A program made the position numbers and the translations under genes. 64,000 bases of DNA from Segatella copri (GTDB taxonomy: Bacteria > Bacteroidota > Bacteroidia > Bacteroidales > Bacteroidaceae). Shown here one piece after another: positions 33,644-42,214 of this stretch. Each line of letters begins with the position of its first letter. Position 1 is the stretch's first letter. Under the pieces are notes generated by a model, which ran no database searches, was not told the origin of the DNA, and saw only the letters and a list, made by a program, of their open reading frames with translations. The stretch is taken from assembly GCF_019249655.2 (NCBI RefSeq), contig NZ_CP137557.1:2513001-2577000 (forward strand), read 5' to 3'.

Positions 33644-34825
33644 ATGAAGAAATTAAGAATAAGCAAAATCTGGATTGCTGTCATCGTGATAGTAGTCATC
33701 GCCGTGGCAGCCTGGGCGCTGTCGGGAGGTAAGAAGGAAGAAGAGATTAACTTCAAGGAGGAAGCGGTGAAGACTGAAACCCTCCAGAACAGTGTAACTG
33801 CCACCGGTACCATCGAGGCAGTGACCTCAGTAACCGTGGGTACACAGGTGAGCGGTATCGTGAACAAACTCTATGTGGATTACAACTCTCAGGTAAAGAA
33901 GGGACAGGTAATCGCAGAGCTCGACAAGACCAACCTGCTGAGCGAGCTCAATACGGCTAAGGCAAATCTCGCCAGCGCCACCAGCAACCTCAGCTATCAG
34001 GCAGCCAACATGAATCGCTACCAAACGCTTTACAAGAAGGGACTCGTAAGTGCCGATGAATACGAGAACGCTCTCCTCACCTATCGTCAGGCGAAGGAAC
34101 AGGTGGCTTCATCCAAGGAAAATGTACAGAAGGCTCAGACCAACCTGGGCTACGCTACCATCACGTCGCCTATCGATGGTACCGTTATCTCGAAGAGCGT
34201 AGAGGAAGGCCAAACCGTAGCGGCAAGCTTCAACACCCCAGAACTCTTCACTATTGCCAAGGACCTGACCAACATGCAGGTAGTGGCAAACGTGGATGAG
34301 GCAGACATCGGCGGTGTGAAAGAAGGCGACCGTGTTACCTTCACCGTAGATGCTTATCCGGATGATACCTTCGAGGGAACCGTAAAGCAGGTGCGCCTGG
34401 AAGCAACGACTACCAACAATGTGGTTACTTACGAGGTGGTAATATCTGCTCCAAATGCAGACCTCAAGCTGAAGCCTGGTCTGACAGCCAATGTCACCAT
34501 CTACACCCAGGAGCGCAGTGGCGTACTCGCTGTAGCCAACAAGGCTTTGCGTTTTACTCCTACCAAGGAAACCGTGGGCAAGGATATGAAAATTGTGGAT
34601 TGCAAGGGCAAGAACAAGGTATGGACCCTCAGCGACAAGACCCTCACAGCCCATTCCGTAACCATCGGTCAGACCGACGGAGTGCACACCGAAATCATCA
34701 AGGGTATCAAAAAGGGACAGAAGATTGTAACAGAAATCATCGTCAATACGCCTGAGGAGGAAGAGGATGCCCAGCAGAGCCAAGGTCTGATCAGTGGTCC
34801 TGGCCCTAGAGGAAAAAAGAAATAA
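33644..34825 (+). CDS. macA: Periplasmic adaptor of a MacAB-type efflux pump (HlyD/RND fold)
   Basis: Protein of 393 aa with one N-terminal membrane anchor (ISKIWIAVIVIVVIAVAAWAL). The adaptor layout is clear. The first lipoyl half is TGTIEAVTSVTVGTQVSGIV, followed by a helical hairpin (TAKANLASATSNLSYQAANM...). The second lipoyl half is ATITSPIDGTVISKSVEEGQTV, followed by barrel and membrane-proximal domains. It bridges the inner-membrane ABC transporter to the TolC-family duct. It starts 42 bases after the TolC gene. Substrate (macrolide, peptide or lipid) cannot be told from sequence. The gene name reflects family resemblance. Confidence 0.85.
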   Translation: MKKLRISKIWIAVIVIVVIAVAAWALSGGKKEEEINFKEEAVKTETLQNSVTATGTIEAVTSVTVGTQVSGIVNKLYVDYNSQVKKGQVIAELDKTNLLSELNTAKANLASATSNLSYQAANMNRYQTLYKKGLVSADEYENALLTYRQAKEQVASSKENVQKAQTNLGYATITSPIDGTVISKSVEEGQTVAASFNTPELFTIAKDLTNMQVVANVDEADIGGVKEGDRVTFTVDAYPDDTFEGTVKQVRLEATTTNNVVTYEVVISAPNADLKLKPGLTANVTIYTQERSGVLAVANKALRFTPTKETVGKDMKIVDCKGKNKVWTLSDKTLTAHSVTIGQTDGVHTEIIKGIKKGQKIVTEIIVNTPEEEEDAQQSQGLISGPGPRGKKK

Positions 34826-34876
34826 GACAGAAGGCATAATTTATAATTAATAATTTACAATTTATAGTTAAGAATT
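34826..34876 (+). repeat. AT-rich degenerate short repeats between macA and macB ATPase
   Basis: The spacer is built of variants of TAATTTATAATT, AATTTACAATT and ATTTATAGTTAAG. The same kind of sequence fills the kdsB-tilS spacer at 37889-37935. Confidence 0.6.
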
Positions 34877-35647
34877 ATGGCTGAAAATATTGATAACAAA
34901 GAGAAGAAGGTTGTCATCGAGCTGGACAACGTGAGGCGCAACTTCATGGTAGGCGACGAGGTGGTGCATGCCCTGAAGGGCGTGAGCTTTAAGATATACG
35001 AAGGCGAGTTCGTTACGATCATGGGTAAGTCGGGTTCGGGTAAATCTACCCTATTGAACCAGCTGGGATGTCTCGACACGCCATCCAGCGGCGAATACTA
35101 TCTGGATGGTGTCAGCGTAAGAAAGATGAGCCGCAACGACCGTGCCATCCTCCGCAACCGCAAGATTGGTTTCATCTTCCAGAACTACAACCTTCTGCCG
35201 AAGACTACCAGTGTGGAGAATGTGGAGCTGCCACTGATGTACAATCCTTCCGTTACTGCCGAGGAGCGCAAGCAGCGTGCCATCGAAGCCTTGAAGGCTG
35301 TGGGCTTGGGCGAGCGACTCTATCACAAGAGTAACCAGATGTCGGGTGGACAGATGCAGCGTGTGGCCATCGCCAGAGCTCTGGTGAACGACCCTGCCGT
35401 GATTCTCGCCGATGAGGCTACGGGTAACCTCGATACCCGAACCAGTTTCGAGATTCTCGTACTCTTCCAGAAGCTCTATGCCGAGGGAAGAACCATCATC
35501 TTCGTAACTCACAACCCAGACATCGCCAACTATTCGAGCCGCAACATCGAGCTGCGAGATGGTCATATCATCAGTGATACCTACAACGACCATATCCTCT
35601 CGGCAGCCGAAGGCCTTGCCGCATTGCCAGCCAATACGGACGAATAG
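34877..35647 (+). CDS. ABC transporter ATP-binding protein, MacB/LolD type
   Basis: Protein of 256 aa. Walker A is GKSGSGKST near residues 51-59, the Q-loop is IFQNYNLLP, the signature is [15 protein letters not shown], and Walker B is [12 protein letters not shown] with the H-loop in FVTHNPDI. The N-terminal extension carries [20 protein letters not shown], typical of the MacB/LolD/FtsE group. It powers the permease encoded next; here ATPase and permease are separate proteins, unlike the fused E. coli MacB. The ATG at 34877 follows an AT-rich repeat tract and lacks a strong ribosome binding site, as usual here. Confidence 0.93.
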   Translation: MAENIDNKEKKVVIELDNVRRNFMVGDEVVHALKGVSFKIYEGEFVTIMGKSGSGKSTLLNQLGCLDTPSSGEYYLDGVSVRKMSRNDRAILRNRKIGFIFQNYNLLPKTTSVENVELPLMYNPSVTAEERKQRAIEALKAVGLGERLYHKSNQMSGGQMQRVAIARALVNDPAVILADEATGNLDTRTSFEILVLFQKLYAEGRTIIFVTHNPDIANYSSRNIELRDGHIISDTYNDHILSAAEGLAALPANTDE

Positions 35648-35649
35648 GA

Positions 35650-35735
35650 GAAGTGAAGAACGAAGAGTGAAGAGTGAAGAATTCAACAGCTTTACTAATC
35701 ATAAAGTTCAATGTTCAAAATTCAAAGTTCAAAGT
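35650..35735 (+). repeat. Short-period repeats between the ATPase and permease genes
   Basis: First a GAAGAGTGAAGAGTGAAG tract, then AAAGTTCAATGTTC and AAATTCAAAGTTCAAAG, with a period of 9-10 nt. Runs of this kind are frequent in Bacteroidota spacers; no function is known to me. Confidence 0.65.
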
Positions 35736-35737
35736 AA

Positions 35738-36976
35738 ATGAATTATCAGAATCTTTTAAAGATAGCCCTCCGAGCGATAGCAGCCAACAAGATGCGCTCC
35801 TTCCTCACAGCCCTGGGTATCATCATTGGTATCGCAGCCGTGATTACGATGCTTGCCATCGGACAGGGAAGCAAGGCGAGCATCAAGGCGAACATCGCCG
35901 AGATGGGTTCCAATATGATCATGATTTCGCCGGGTGCCGACATGAGAGGCGGTGTAAGACAGGATGCCTCATCGATGGAGACCCTGAAGCAGACTGACTA
36001 TCAGACCATCAAGGATGAGTGCAACTATATCAGTGCCATCTCGCCTACCGTAAACAGCGCCGGACAGTGGATCTACGGCAACAACAATACCCAGAGCAGC
36101 ATCTATGGCGTGAACCAGGATTATCTCAGCATCCGACAGTTGAAAGTAGCTGACGGAGAAATGTTTACCGATGCCGACATCAAGGCGGCAGCCAAGGTTT
36201 GCATCCTGGGTCAGACGGTGGTAGATTACCTCTTTCCAGACGGCAGCGACCCTATCGGTAAGGTGGTGCGCTTCAACAGCATCCCTTTCCGTGTAGTAGG
36301 CGTGCTCAAGAAAAAAGGCTACAATAGTATGGGTATGGACCAGGACGACCTGGTACTGGCGCCTTACACCACCGTGATGAAACGACTCCTGGCACAGACT
36401 TACCTGGGCGGCATCGTATGCTCGGCCATTACCGAGGAGGCTTCGCAGCCAGCACAAGACCAGATTAGCGACATCCTGCGCCGCAACCACAAACTGAAGG
36501 ATGCCACCGCCACCACAGAGGCAGATGAAGACGACTTCAATATCCGTTCGCAGGAGGAAATATCCAGCATGATGAACTCCACCATGTCAACCATCACCAT
36601 CCTGCTCGGATCCGTGGCAGGCATCTCATTACTGGTGGGCGGTATCGGAATCATGAACATCATGTATGTTTCCGTAACCGAGCGAACCCGGGAGATTGGT
36701 CTTAGAATGAGTGTGGGTGCCCGAGGCATCGACATTCTGAACCAATTTTTGATTGAGGCTATCCTGCTGTCAGTAACAGGTGGTATCATTGGAGTGATAT
36801 TGGGCGTGAGTCTATCGCTCAGTCTGAATGCCTTCCTGCACATCGCCACTCAGATTGAGCCATGGAGTATCATCATGAGTTTTGCCGTATGTACCTTCAC
36901 CGGAGTATTCTTCGGCTGGTATCCTGCGAAGAAGGCAGCCCGTCTCGACCCGATTGAGGCGATAAGATATGAATAA
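35738..36976 (+). CDS. ABC transporter permease, MacB/FtsX type
   Basis: Protein of 412 aa. It has one N-terminal membrane helix (SFLTALGIIIGIAAVITMLA), then a large periplasmic MacB-core domain of about 230 residues. Three C-terminal helices follow, starting at ITILLGSVAGISLLVGGIGI. The conserved VTERTREIGLRMSVGARG cytoplasmic loop follows the second helix. With the preceding ATPase it makes the mechanotransmission-type ABC pump that works with MacA and TolC. Last gene of the efflux operon; its terminator overlaps the kdsB promoter. Confidence 0.92.
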   Translation: MNYQNLLKIALRAIAANKMRSFLTALGIIIGIAAVITMLAIGQGSKASIKANIAEMGSNMIMISPGADMRGGVRQDASSMETLKQTDYQTIKDECNYISAISPTVNSAGQWIYGNNNTQSSIYGVNQDYLSIRQLKVADGEMFTDADIKAAAKVCILGQTVVDYLFPDGSDPIGKVVRFNSIPFRVVGVLKKKGYNSMGMDQDDLVLAPYTTVMKRLLAQTYLGGIVCSAITEEASQPAQDQISDILRRNHKLKDATATTEADEDDFNIRSQEEISSMMNSTMSTITILLGSVAGISLLVGGIGIMNIMYVSVTERTREIGLRMSVGARGIDILNQFLIEAILLSVTGGIIGVILGVSLSLSLNAFLHIATQIEPWSIIMSFAVCTFTGVFFGWYPAKKAARLDPIEAIRYE

Positions 36977-36989
36977 AATTCGAAATATA

Positions 36990-37021
36990 TTTGGTTAATA
37001 CAAAATAAAGTTGTACTTTTG
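36990..37021 (+). promoter_or_regulatory. Consensus promoter of kdsB
   Basis: TTTG at 36990-36993, 20 bases, then TACTTTTG at 37014-37021, about 137 bases before the ATG. It overlaps the hairpin at 37007-37045. Confidence 0.75.
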
Positions 37022-37045
37022 CGTCTGCAAAGTGCAACTTTTTTT
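37007..37045 (+). terminator. Terminator of the efflux operon, overlapping the kdsB promoter
   Basis: AAAGTTGTAC pairs with GTGCAACTTT (one G-U) and runs into seven T residues. The left arm shares bases with the kdsB -7 element. Confidence 0.75.
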
Positions 37046-37157
37046 GTTACCGGAAAGATTCAGGAAAGATTCTGAAAAAATTCTGAAAATATTTAAGAAG
37101 GTTACAGGAAAGAAGCACCGAGTAAAAAGAAAGTAAACATTTAAAAGACAGACAATT

Positions 37158-37898
37158 ATGAGATTTATAGGAATCATTCCAGCACGATACGCCTCAACGC
37201 GTTTCCCAGGTAAGCCACTCGCCATGCTTGGTGGCAAACCAGTAATCCAGCACGTTTATGAGAAAGTAGCAGCCGTCTTGGAGGAAGCCTACGTGGCTAC
37301 CGACGACGAGCGCATCCTCAATGCCGTGGAGGCTTTTGGCGGTAAGGCGGTGATGACCCGCACCGACCACAAGAGCGGTACCGACCGCATAGAGGAAGCC
37401 ATCGAAAAGATTGGCGGCGATTGGGATGTCATCGTCAATGTGCAGGGCGATGAGCCTTTCGTGGCAAAAAGCCAGTTGGAAACCATCTGCCACTGCTTCG
37501 ACGACCCAACCACCCAGATTGCTACCCTGGGCAAGGCATTTACATCAATGGAGGCTGTGGAGAATCCAAACAGTCCGAAGATTGCCGTGAGCAACCAGGG
37601 CTTTGCTCTCTACTTCTCCCGCAGCGTCATCCCATACGTAAGAGGCAAGGAGCGCAAGGACTGGCTCAACAACTTCCCTTACCTGAAGCATCTGGGCATA
37701 TATGCTTACCGCAAGGAAGTGCTCAAGGAAGTAACCCAGTTGCCACAGAGTTCTCTGGAGATTGCAGAGAGCCTGGAGCAGTTGCGCTGGTTACAGAATG
37801 GCTATAAGATTAAGGTGGGAACCACCGATGTGGAGACCGTAGGCATTGATACCCCAGAAGACTTGAAACGAGCAGAAGAGTTCTTAAAGAGTTTATAG
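37158..37898 (+). CDS. kdsB: 3-deoxy-manno-octulosonate cytidylyltransferase (CMP-Kdo synthetase)
   Basis: Protein of 246 aa, the normal length. It activates Kdo with CTP for attachment to lipid A. Landmarks are the N-terminal nucleotide-binding loop IIPARYASTRFPGKPL, TRTDHKSGTDRIEEA, VNVQGDEPFV (metal site) and LKHLGIYAYRKEVL. The C-terminal GIDTPEDLKRAEEFL is also typical. It has its own consensus promoter. The last codons (AAG AGT TTA TAG) run into a repeat of TTTATAG, and tilS follows after that tract. Confidence 0.96.
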   Translation: MRFIGIIPARYASTRFPGKPLAMLGGKPVIQHVYEKVAAVLEEAYVATDDERILNAVEAFGGKAVMTRTDHKSGTDRIEEAIEKIGGDWDVIVNVQGDEPFVAKSQLETICHCFDDPTTQIATLGKAFTSMEAVENPNSPKIAVSNQGFALYFSRSVIPYVRGKERKDWLNNFPYLKHLGIYAYRKEVLKEVTQLPQSSLEIAESLEQLRWLQNGYKIKVGTTDVETVGIDTPEDLKRAEEFLKSL

Positions 37899-37935
37899 TT
37901 TATAGTTGACAATTTATAGCTTACAGTTTACAGAT
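37889..37935 (+). repeat. TTTATAG-type repeats starting in the kdsB stop codon
   Basis: AGTTTATAG (gene end) is followed at once by TTTATAGTTG, ATTTATAGCTTAC and AGTTTACAG, a 7-14 nt degenerate repeat filling the kdsB-tilS spacer. Confidence 0.65.
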
Positions 37936-37961
37936 AAAAGAGATAGGAGTTACAGGGAGAG

Positions 37962-39350
37962 ATGAACAAGAATCAGATAGAAAATATCGTGAGTAATTAC
38001 ATCGTGCGCCACAACATGTGGAAGCACGCTGGCTTTTATATCGTTGCCCTTTCGGGAGGAGCCGACAGCGTAGCCTTGCTGCTCATCCTGAAAAGCATCG
38101 GCATGCCCGTAGAGGCCGCCCACTGTAACTTCCATCTGCGTGGCGAAGAAAGTGATCGCGACGAACAATTCTGCGTGGATCTGTGCGAACATGAAGGCAT
38201 TGCCCTGCACCGCATCCACTTCGATACATTTACCTATGCCGAAAAGCACAAGGTGAGCATCGAGATGGCGGCGCGCGACCTGCGCTATCGCTATTTCGCC
38301 CAACTCGCCAAAGACATCAATGCCGATGGCATCTGCGTGGCACACCATCGTGATGACAACGTGGAAACCCTGCTGCTCAACCTGCTCAGAGGTTCGGGCG
38401 TGGACGGACTCGCTGCCATCGCTCCCCAAAACGGCAACATCCTGCGACCGCTGCTCTGCATCAGCCGACAGGATGTGCTCGACTATCTGGCAGAGAAGAA
38501 ACAGGATTACGTAACCGATTCCACGAATCTGGAAGATGATGCCCTGCGCAACAAGATACGTCACCACGTGATTCCGCTGCTCGAAACGCTGAACCCTGCA
38601 GCCAGGGACAACATCGCCCAGTCGGCAAAATATCTGAGACAGGCAAAACTGATGCTCGACAATATGGAAAAAGACATGAAACCATCTGATGCCGACAATG
38701 CCGACAGCGTGATTTTCATTGACAAAGCCCCAATCATGATGGCGGCAAGTCAGGAATTCATGCTCCACAAACGCATCGGCAACTATGGATTCCATGGTGA
38801 CACCATCGATAACATCATGAACGCTCTGAGGAATCAGGATGGCGGTATAGGAAAGGTTTGGAAAAGCAATGACTACATGCTAGCCATCGACCGAGAGCAA
38901 CTGCTCATCACTCCGCTGGAGGCGCTGGACAACCTGCAGAAAGAGCGGGAATTCCGACTCCCCGAAGAAGGAAACTACACGCTCAACGACAGCACGAAAA
39001 TCAAGCTCCGCCGCTATCCACGAACCGAAGACTTTGCACCAAGTAAAGAGAGCCATCGCATCACGCTGGATGCCGACAAGGTAAGCTTCCCACTCACCTA
39101 CCGGCTAACAGCACAAGGCGACCGCTTCCAGCCATTCGGCATGAAGGGAACCAAACTCATCAGTGATTACCTCACCGACCGCAAACGAAACTACATGGAA
39201 AAGATGAGCCAGCATGTACTGACCGACAAGGAAGGCGAAATCATCTGGCTCATCGGAGAAAGGACATCCGACAGATGCAAAATCTCTCCTACCACCCAAT
39301 CTATCCTGGAGATAGAAATGATGGAAAATCCGGATGCCCCACAGAAATGA
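37962..39350 (+). CDS. tilS: tRNA(Ile)-lysidine synthase
   Basis: Protein of 462 aa of the PP-loop ATPase family. The pyrophosphate loop is ALSGGADSVALLL near residue 30. VEAAHCNFHLRGEESDRDE and ICVAHHRDDNVETLLLNLLRG are the usual TilS blocks. A C-terminal substrate-binding domain carries GDRFQPFGMKGTKLISDYL. The enzyme converts cytidine-34 of the AUA-reading isoleucine tRNA to lysidine, which is essential. The start at 37962 (MNKNQIENIVSNYI) is the only plausible one and follows the repeat tract by about 27 bases. Confidence 0.96.
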   Translation: MNKNQIENIVSNYIVRHNMWKHAGFYIVALSGGADSVALLLILKSIGMPVEAAHCNFHLRGEESDRDEQFCVDLCEHEGIALHRIHFDTFTYAEKHKVSIEMAARDLRYRYFAQLAKDINADGICVAHHRDDNVETLLLNLLRGSGVDGLAAIAPQNGNILRPLLCISRQDVLDYLAEKKQDYVTDSTNLEDDALRNKIRHHVIPLLETLNPAARDNIAQSAKYLRQAKLMLDNMEKDMKPSDADNADSVIFIDKAPIMMAASQEFMLHKRIGNYGFHGDTIDNIMNALRNQDGGIGKVWKSNDYMLAIDREQLLITPLEALDNLQKEREFRLPEEGNYTLNDSTKIKLRRYPRTEDFAPSKESHRITLDADKVSFPLTYRLTAQGDRFQPFGMKGTKLISDYLTDRKRNYMEKMSQHVLTDKEGEIIWLIGERTSDRCKISPTTQSILEIEMMENPDAPQK

Positions 39351-39393
39351 GAAAAACAAGAGAGAATAGAAGAAACAGGGAAGGAATTGAAAA

Positions 39394-41106
39394 ATGACAA
39401 ACATCAGAAAAAGAGGCATCGGGATAGCCGGTGCCTTGTTGGTTATTCTACTTTTAGCTTTGGGATACTGGATCTATCGCTGCCAGAACCCCACAAGAGA
39501 AAGCGTGCAGGCTGCCAAGGCACGCATTGAAGTATACAGCAGCTACGAGATAAGAAGAGGCGACAAGACCTTGCTGCACTTCGACGAAGACACCACCACC
39601 CTAGCCGCCGTCTTCGTGAACCGCTGGGCACTGGTGCCATCCTGCCAGGGACGACTCGCAGCATCCTATGATGCCAGCATCACCAAAAACAAATACAAGG
39701 GGCTGGACGCCGACAGCGTGCTGGTGGAGAAGGTGGATTCGCTCGACAGTCTCTACAAAGATTCCAAATGGAAAGAGAGCGAGTTAGCCTACTACATCCA
39801 CTCGCATAGCGTGATGGACCTGGGCTACAACAGAATCTGCGCATTCGAGAACCGGGAAAAGGTGTTGAGAGATTCAGCCAAGAAGATGCTCGACTCCCTG
39901 CACCATATCCAGGGCAAGGATTCATCGGGAAAAGTATCCAACGGCAAGGAAAAACTGCAACTGGTACACCTTATTATATATAAGGCATTCTACACCGACG
40001 AGAATGGCAAGACCCAAAGTGAAGACTGCAAGCTCATCGGAAGCATGGACGGCAAAAATACCCAAGGTTGCCATCTCTTCCAGCTGGCTTCAGAAACCAC
40101 CCCAGATGGCATCTTCGGCATCGCACCCCGCACGGCTGCCGGCATCGTAACCCTGCAGGGAGTCACCCACAGGAAGCCTATCAACTATGAACTGAGACCC
40201 GATTCCCTGGGCTACTTCTCGGGTTCATACGACAGTCTGTACCAAGCCGAAGGCTATGGTGTATGGATAGGACACGATGGTACCTACTACGAGGGTGAAT
40301 GGAAAGACGGCGAAAGAAACGGCTGGGGATTCAGCATCGCCCCCAAGAAACCGCTGAGAGTAGGCGAATGGAAGGCTGACAAATACAAGGGTGAGCGACT
40401 GGTCTATACATCGCAGCGCATCTACGGCATCGACATCTCCAAATACCAGCATGGCAAAGGCAAGAAGAAGTATCCTATCGACTGGAAGCGACTGCGCATC
40501 ACCCACCTGGGAACCATCAGCAAGAAGACCGTGAATGGAAACGTGAACTTCCCAATCAGATATATCTACATCAAGAGTACGGAAGGAAAGTCTATCGTCA
40601 ATCCTTTCTATAAGAAAGACTATAACGATGCACGCAAACACGGCTATCACGTAGGAACTTACCACTTCTTCAGCACCAGGAGTTCGGCTGCGGAACAGGC
40701 AAACCACTTCTTGCGCCATAGCCATATCCGCCGTGGCGATTTCCCTCCCGTTCTGGATTTGGAACCATTCCCAAGTCAGATTAAGCAGATGGGCGGTCCG
40801 GCTGTACTCTTCGCAAGGGTAAGAACATGGCTCCGACTGGTGGAAAGAGCCACCGGAGTGAAACCCATCCTCTACATCAGTCAGATGTTCGTAAACCGGT
40901 ATCTTCCGCTTGCCCCCGACCTGAAGCACGACTACCTGGTGTGGATAGCCCGATATGGCGAATATAAGCCAGACATTCACCTGGTTTATTGGCAATTATG
41001 CCCCGACGGAAGGGTTGCCGGCATACACGGAACGGTGGACATCAACGTCTTCAATGGTTACCAAAAAGCATTCGATAAATTCGCTAAGAATGAAGCAGTT
41101 AGATAA
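39394..41106 (+). CDS. Membrane-anchored GH25 lysozyme-like protein with MORN motif
   Basis: Protein of 570 aa. An N-terminal membrane segment (GIAGALLVILLLALGYWIY) anchors it with the rest outside the cytoplasm. The middle holds a MORN-type repeat (YEGEWKDGERNGWGF). The C-terminal 220 residues are a GH25 muramidase domain with IYGIDISKYQHGKG, YIYIKSTEGKS, GTYHFF and the acidic pair in FPPVLDLEPF. The domain ends with DINVFNG. Family knowledge: GH25 enzymes cut the glycan backbone of peptidoglycan. The first 250 residues are not recognised. The combination of MORN and GH25 suggests a cell-wall role at the inner membrane. It starts 43 bases after tilS. Confidence 0.8.
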   Translation: MTNIRKRGIGIAGALLVILLLALGYWIYRCQNPTRESVQAAKARIEVYSSYEIRRGDKTLLHFDEDTTTLAAVFVNRWALVPSCQGRLAASYDASITKNKYKGLDADSVLVEKVDSLDSLYKDSKWKESELAYYIHSHSVMDLGYNRICAFENREKVLRDSAKKMLDSLHHIQGKDSSGKVSNGKEKLQLVHLIIYKAFYTDENGKTQSEDCKLIGSMDGKNTQGCHLFQLASETTPDGIFGIAPRTAAGIVTLQGVTHRKPINYELRPDSLGYFSGSYDSLYQAEGYGVWIGHDGTYYEGEWKDGERNGWGFSIAPKKPLRVGEWKADKYKGERLVYTSQRIYGIDISKYQHGKGKKKYPIDWKRLRITHLGTISKKTVNGNVNFPIRYIYIKSTEGKSIVNPFYKKDYNDARKHGYHVGTYHFFSTRSSAAEQANHFLRHSHIRRGDFPPVLDLEPFPSQIKQMGGPAVLFARVRTWLRLVERATGVKPILYISQMFVNRYLPLAPDLKHDYLVWIARYGEYKPDIHLVYWQLCPDGRVAGIHGTVDINVFNGYQKAFDKFAKNEAVR

Positions 41107-41175
41107 AATTTCAAAAAACCAAGAGTTTTAGGTTAAATAATGTTATCAGAAGTAACAACCTATTGAATATTTTAC

Positions 41176-41183
41176 TATCTTTG
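41176..41183 (+). promoter_or_regulatory. -7 element of rpoD
   Basis: TATCTTTG, 38 bases before the ATG at 41222. The -33 region is degenerate. Confidence 0.6.
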
Positions 41184-41221
41184 CATTATTGTGTAACTAA
41201 AAGAAAGAGGGAATAGTTATT

Positions 41222-42094
41222 ATGAGACAGCTGAAAATACAGAAAAGTATAACCAATCGAAATAGTGAGGCACTCGATAAATATCTGGTGGAAATAGGCA
41301 GAGCTCCTATGATTTCCATCGACGAAGAGATAGAACTGGCGCAGATTATCCGCAAGGGTGGCAGAGCCGGAGAGAGAGCCAAGAACAAGTTGGTAGAAGC
41401 CAACCTGCGATTTGTTGTGTCTGTAGCCAAGCAATATCAGCACCAGGGGCTTACCCTCACCGACCTGATAGACGAAGGCAACATCGGCCTCATCAAGGCA
41501 GCAGAGCGCTTTGACGAGACCCGAGGCTTCAAGTTCATCTCGTATGCAGTATGGTGGATTCGCCAGAGTATCCTACAGGCTATAGCCGAGCAGAGCAGAA
41601 TCGTGAGACTGCCTTTGAACCAGGTGGGTTCGCTCAACAAGGTGAACCAGGAAATCAACAAGTTCGAACAGGAAAACCAGCGACGCCCTAGCGTTCAGGA
41701 GATTTCTGACAGAACCGGAGTGGATGAAGACAAGATTACGCAGAGCATCATGGCAAGCGGACACCACGTGAGCATCGATGCCCCATTCGGCGAGGACGAC
41801 GATAACTCGATGGCCGACGTGATGTCAAGCGGCGATGACAGCCGAACCGACAAGCATGTGGACCACGAGAGTATGGCACAGGAGCTGAAGCAGGTTCTGA
41901 GCAAATGCCTCAAGGAAAGAGAGCGCAAGATAGTTTGTGCCTGCTTCGGTATCGATGAGACCGAGAAAGGACTTGAGGAGATTGGCGACAAGATGGGATT
42001 GACCCGTGAGCGCGTACGCCAGATCAGGGAAAAGAGCATCACCAAGCTCAGAGAGTCGGGAAAAATCGGCATTCTTATGAAATATCTGGGATAA
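41222..42094 (+). CDS. rpoD: Primary RNA polymerase sigma factor (Bacteroidota RpoD/SigA)
   Basis: Protein of 290 aa, the short length normal for the Bacteroidota primary sigma factor, without region 1.1. Region 1.2 is EALDKYLVEIGRAPMISIDE. Region 2 has NLRFVVSVAKQYQHQGLTL, DLIDEGNIGLIKAAERFD and the melting/-10 segment FISYAVWWIRQSILQAI, with both Trp residues. Regions 3 (RRPSVQEISDRTGVDEDKI) and 4 (GLTRERVRQIREKSITKL) follow. It directs transcription from the TTTG/TAnnTTTG promoters seen throughout the window. A hairpin spans its stop codon. Confidence 0.96.
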   Translation: MRQLKIQKSITNRNSEALDKYLVEIGRAPMISIDEEIELAQIIRKGGRAGERAKNKLVEANLRFVVSVAKQYQHQGLTLTDLIDEGNIGLIKAAERFDETRGFKFISYAVWWIRQSILQAIAEQSRIVRLPLNQVGSLNKVNQEINKFEQENQRRPSVQEISDRTGVDEDKITQSIMASGHHVSIDAPFGEDDDNSMADVMSSGDDSRTDKHVDHESMAQELKQVLSKCLKERERKIVCACFGIDETEKGLEEIGDKMGLTRERVRQIREKSITKLRESGKIGILMKYLG

Positions 42095-42105
42095 AACCCA
42101 TATTT
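42080..42105 (+). terminator. Hairpin spanning the rpoD stop codon
   Basis: AAATATcTGGG pairs with CCCATATTT across ATAAAA; the TAA stop is in the loop. It is followed only by AAAGATAAAAAG, so termination efficiency is doubtful. Confidence 0.45.
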
Positions 42106-42138
42106 AAAGATAAAAAGATGTAATAAAACAGATAAAGG

Positions 42139-42170
42139 TTTGGACATTTACATATAAATTAGTAACTTTG
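42139..42170 (+). promoter_or_regulatory. Consensus promoter of the DUF5686-family gene
   Basis: TTTG at 42139-42142, 20 bases, then TAACTTTG at 42163-42170. The transcription start would fall near 42175, at the base of the hairpin described next. Confidence 0.8.
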
Positions 42171-42172
42171 CA

Positions 42173-42206
42173 ATCGGGTGCGGCAATCAGCCTCACCCGA
42201 TTTTTT
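42173..42206 (+). terminator. Terminator-like hairpin at the transcription start (attenuator candidate)
   Basis: ATCGGGTG pairs perfectly with CACCCGAT, extended inside by GGC/GCC around AATCA, and runs into six T residues. It lies between the promoter and the ATG at 42215, so it would act on the gene's own leader. Confidence 0.8.
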
Positions 42207-42214
42207 ATATCTAT

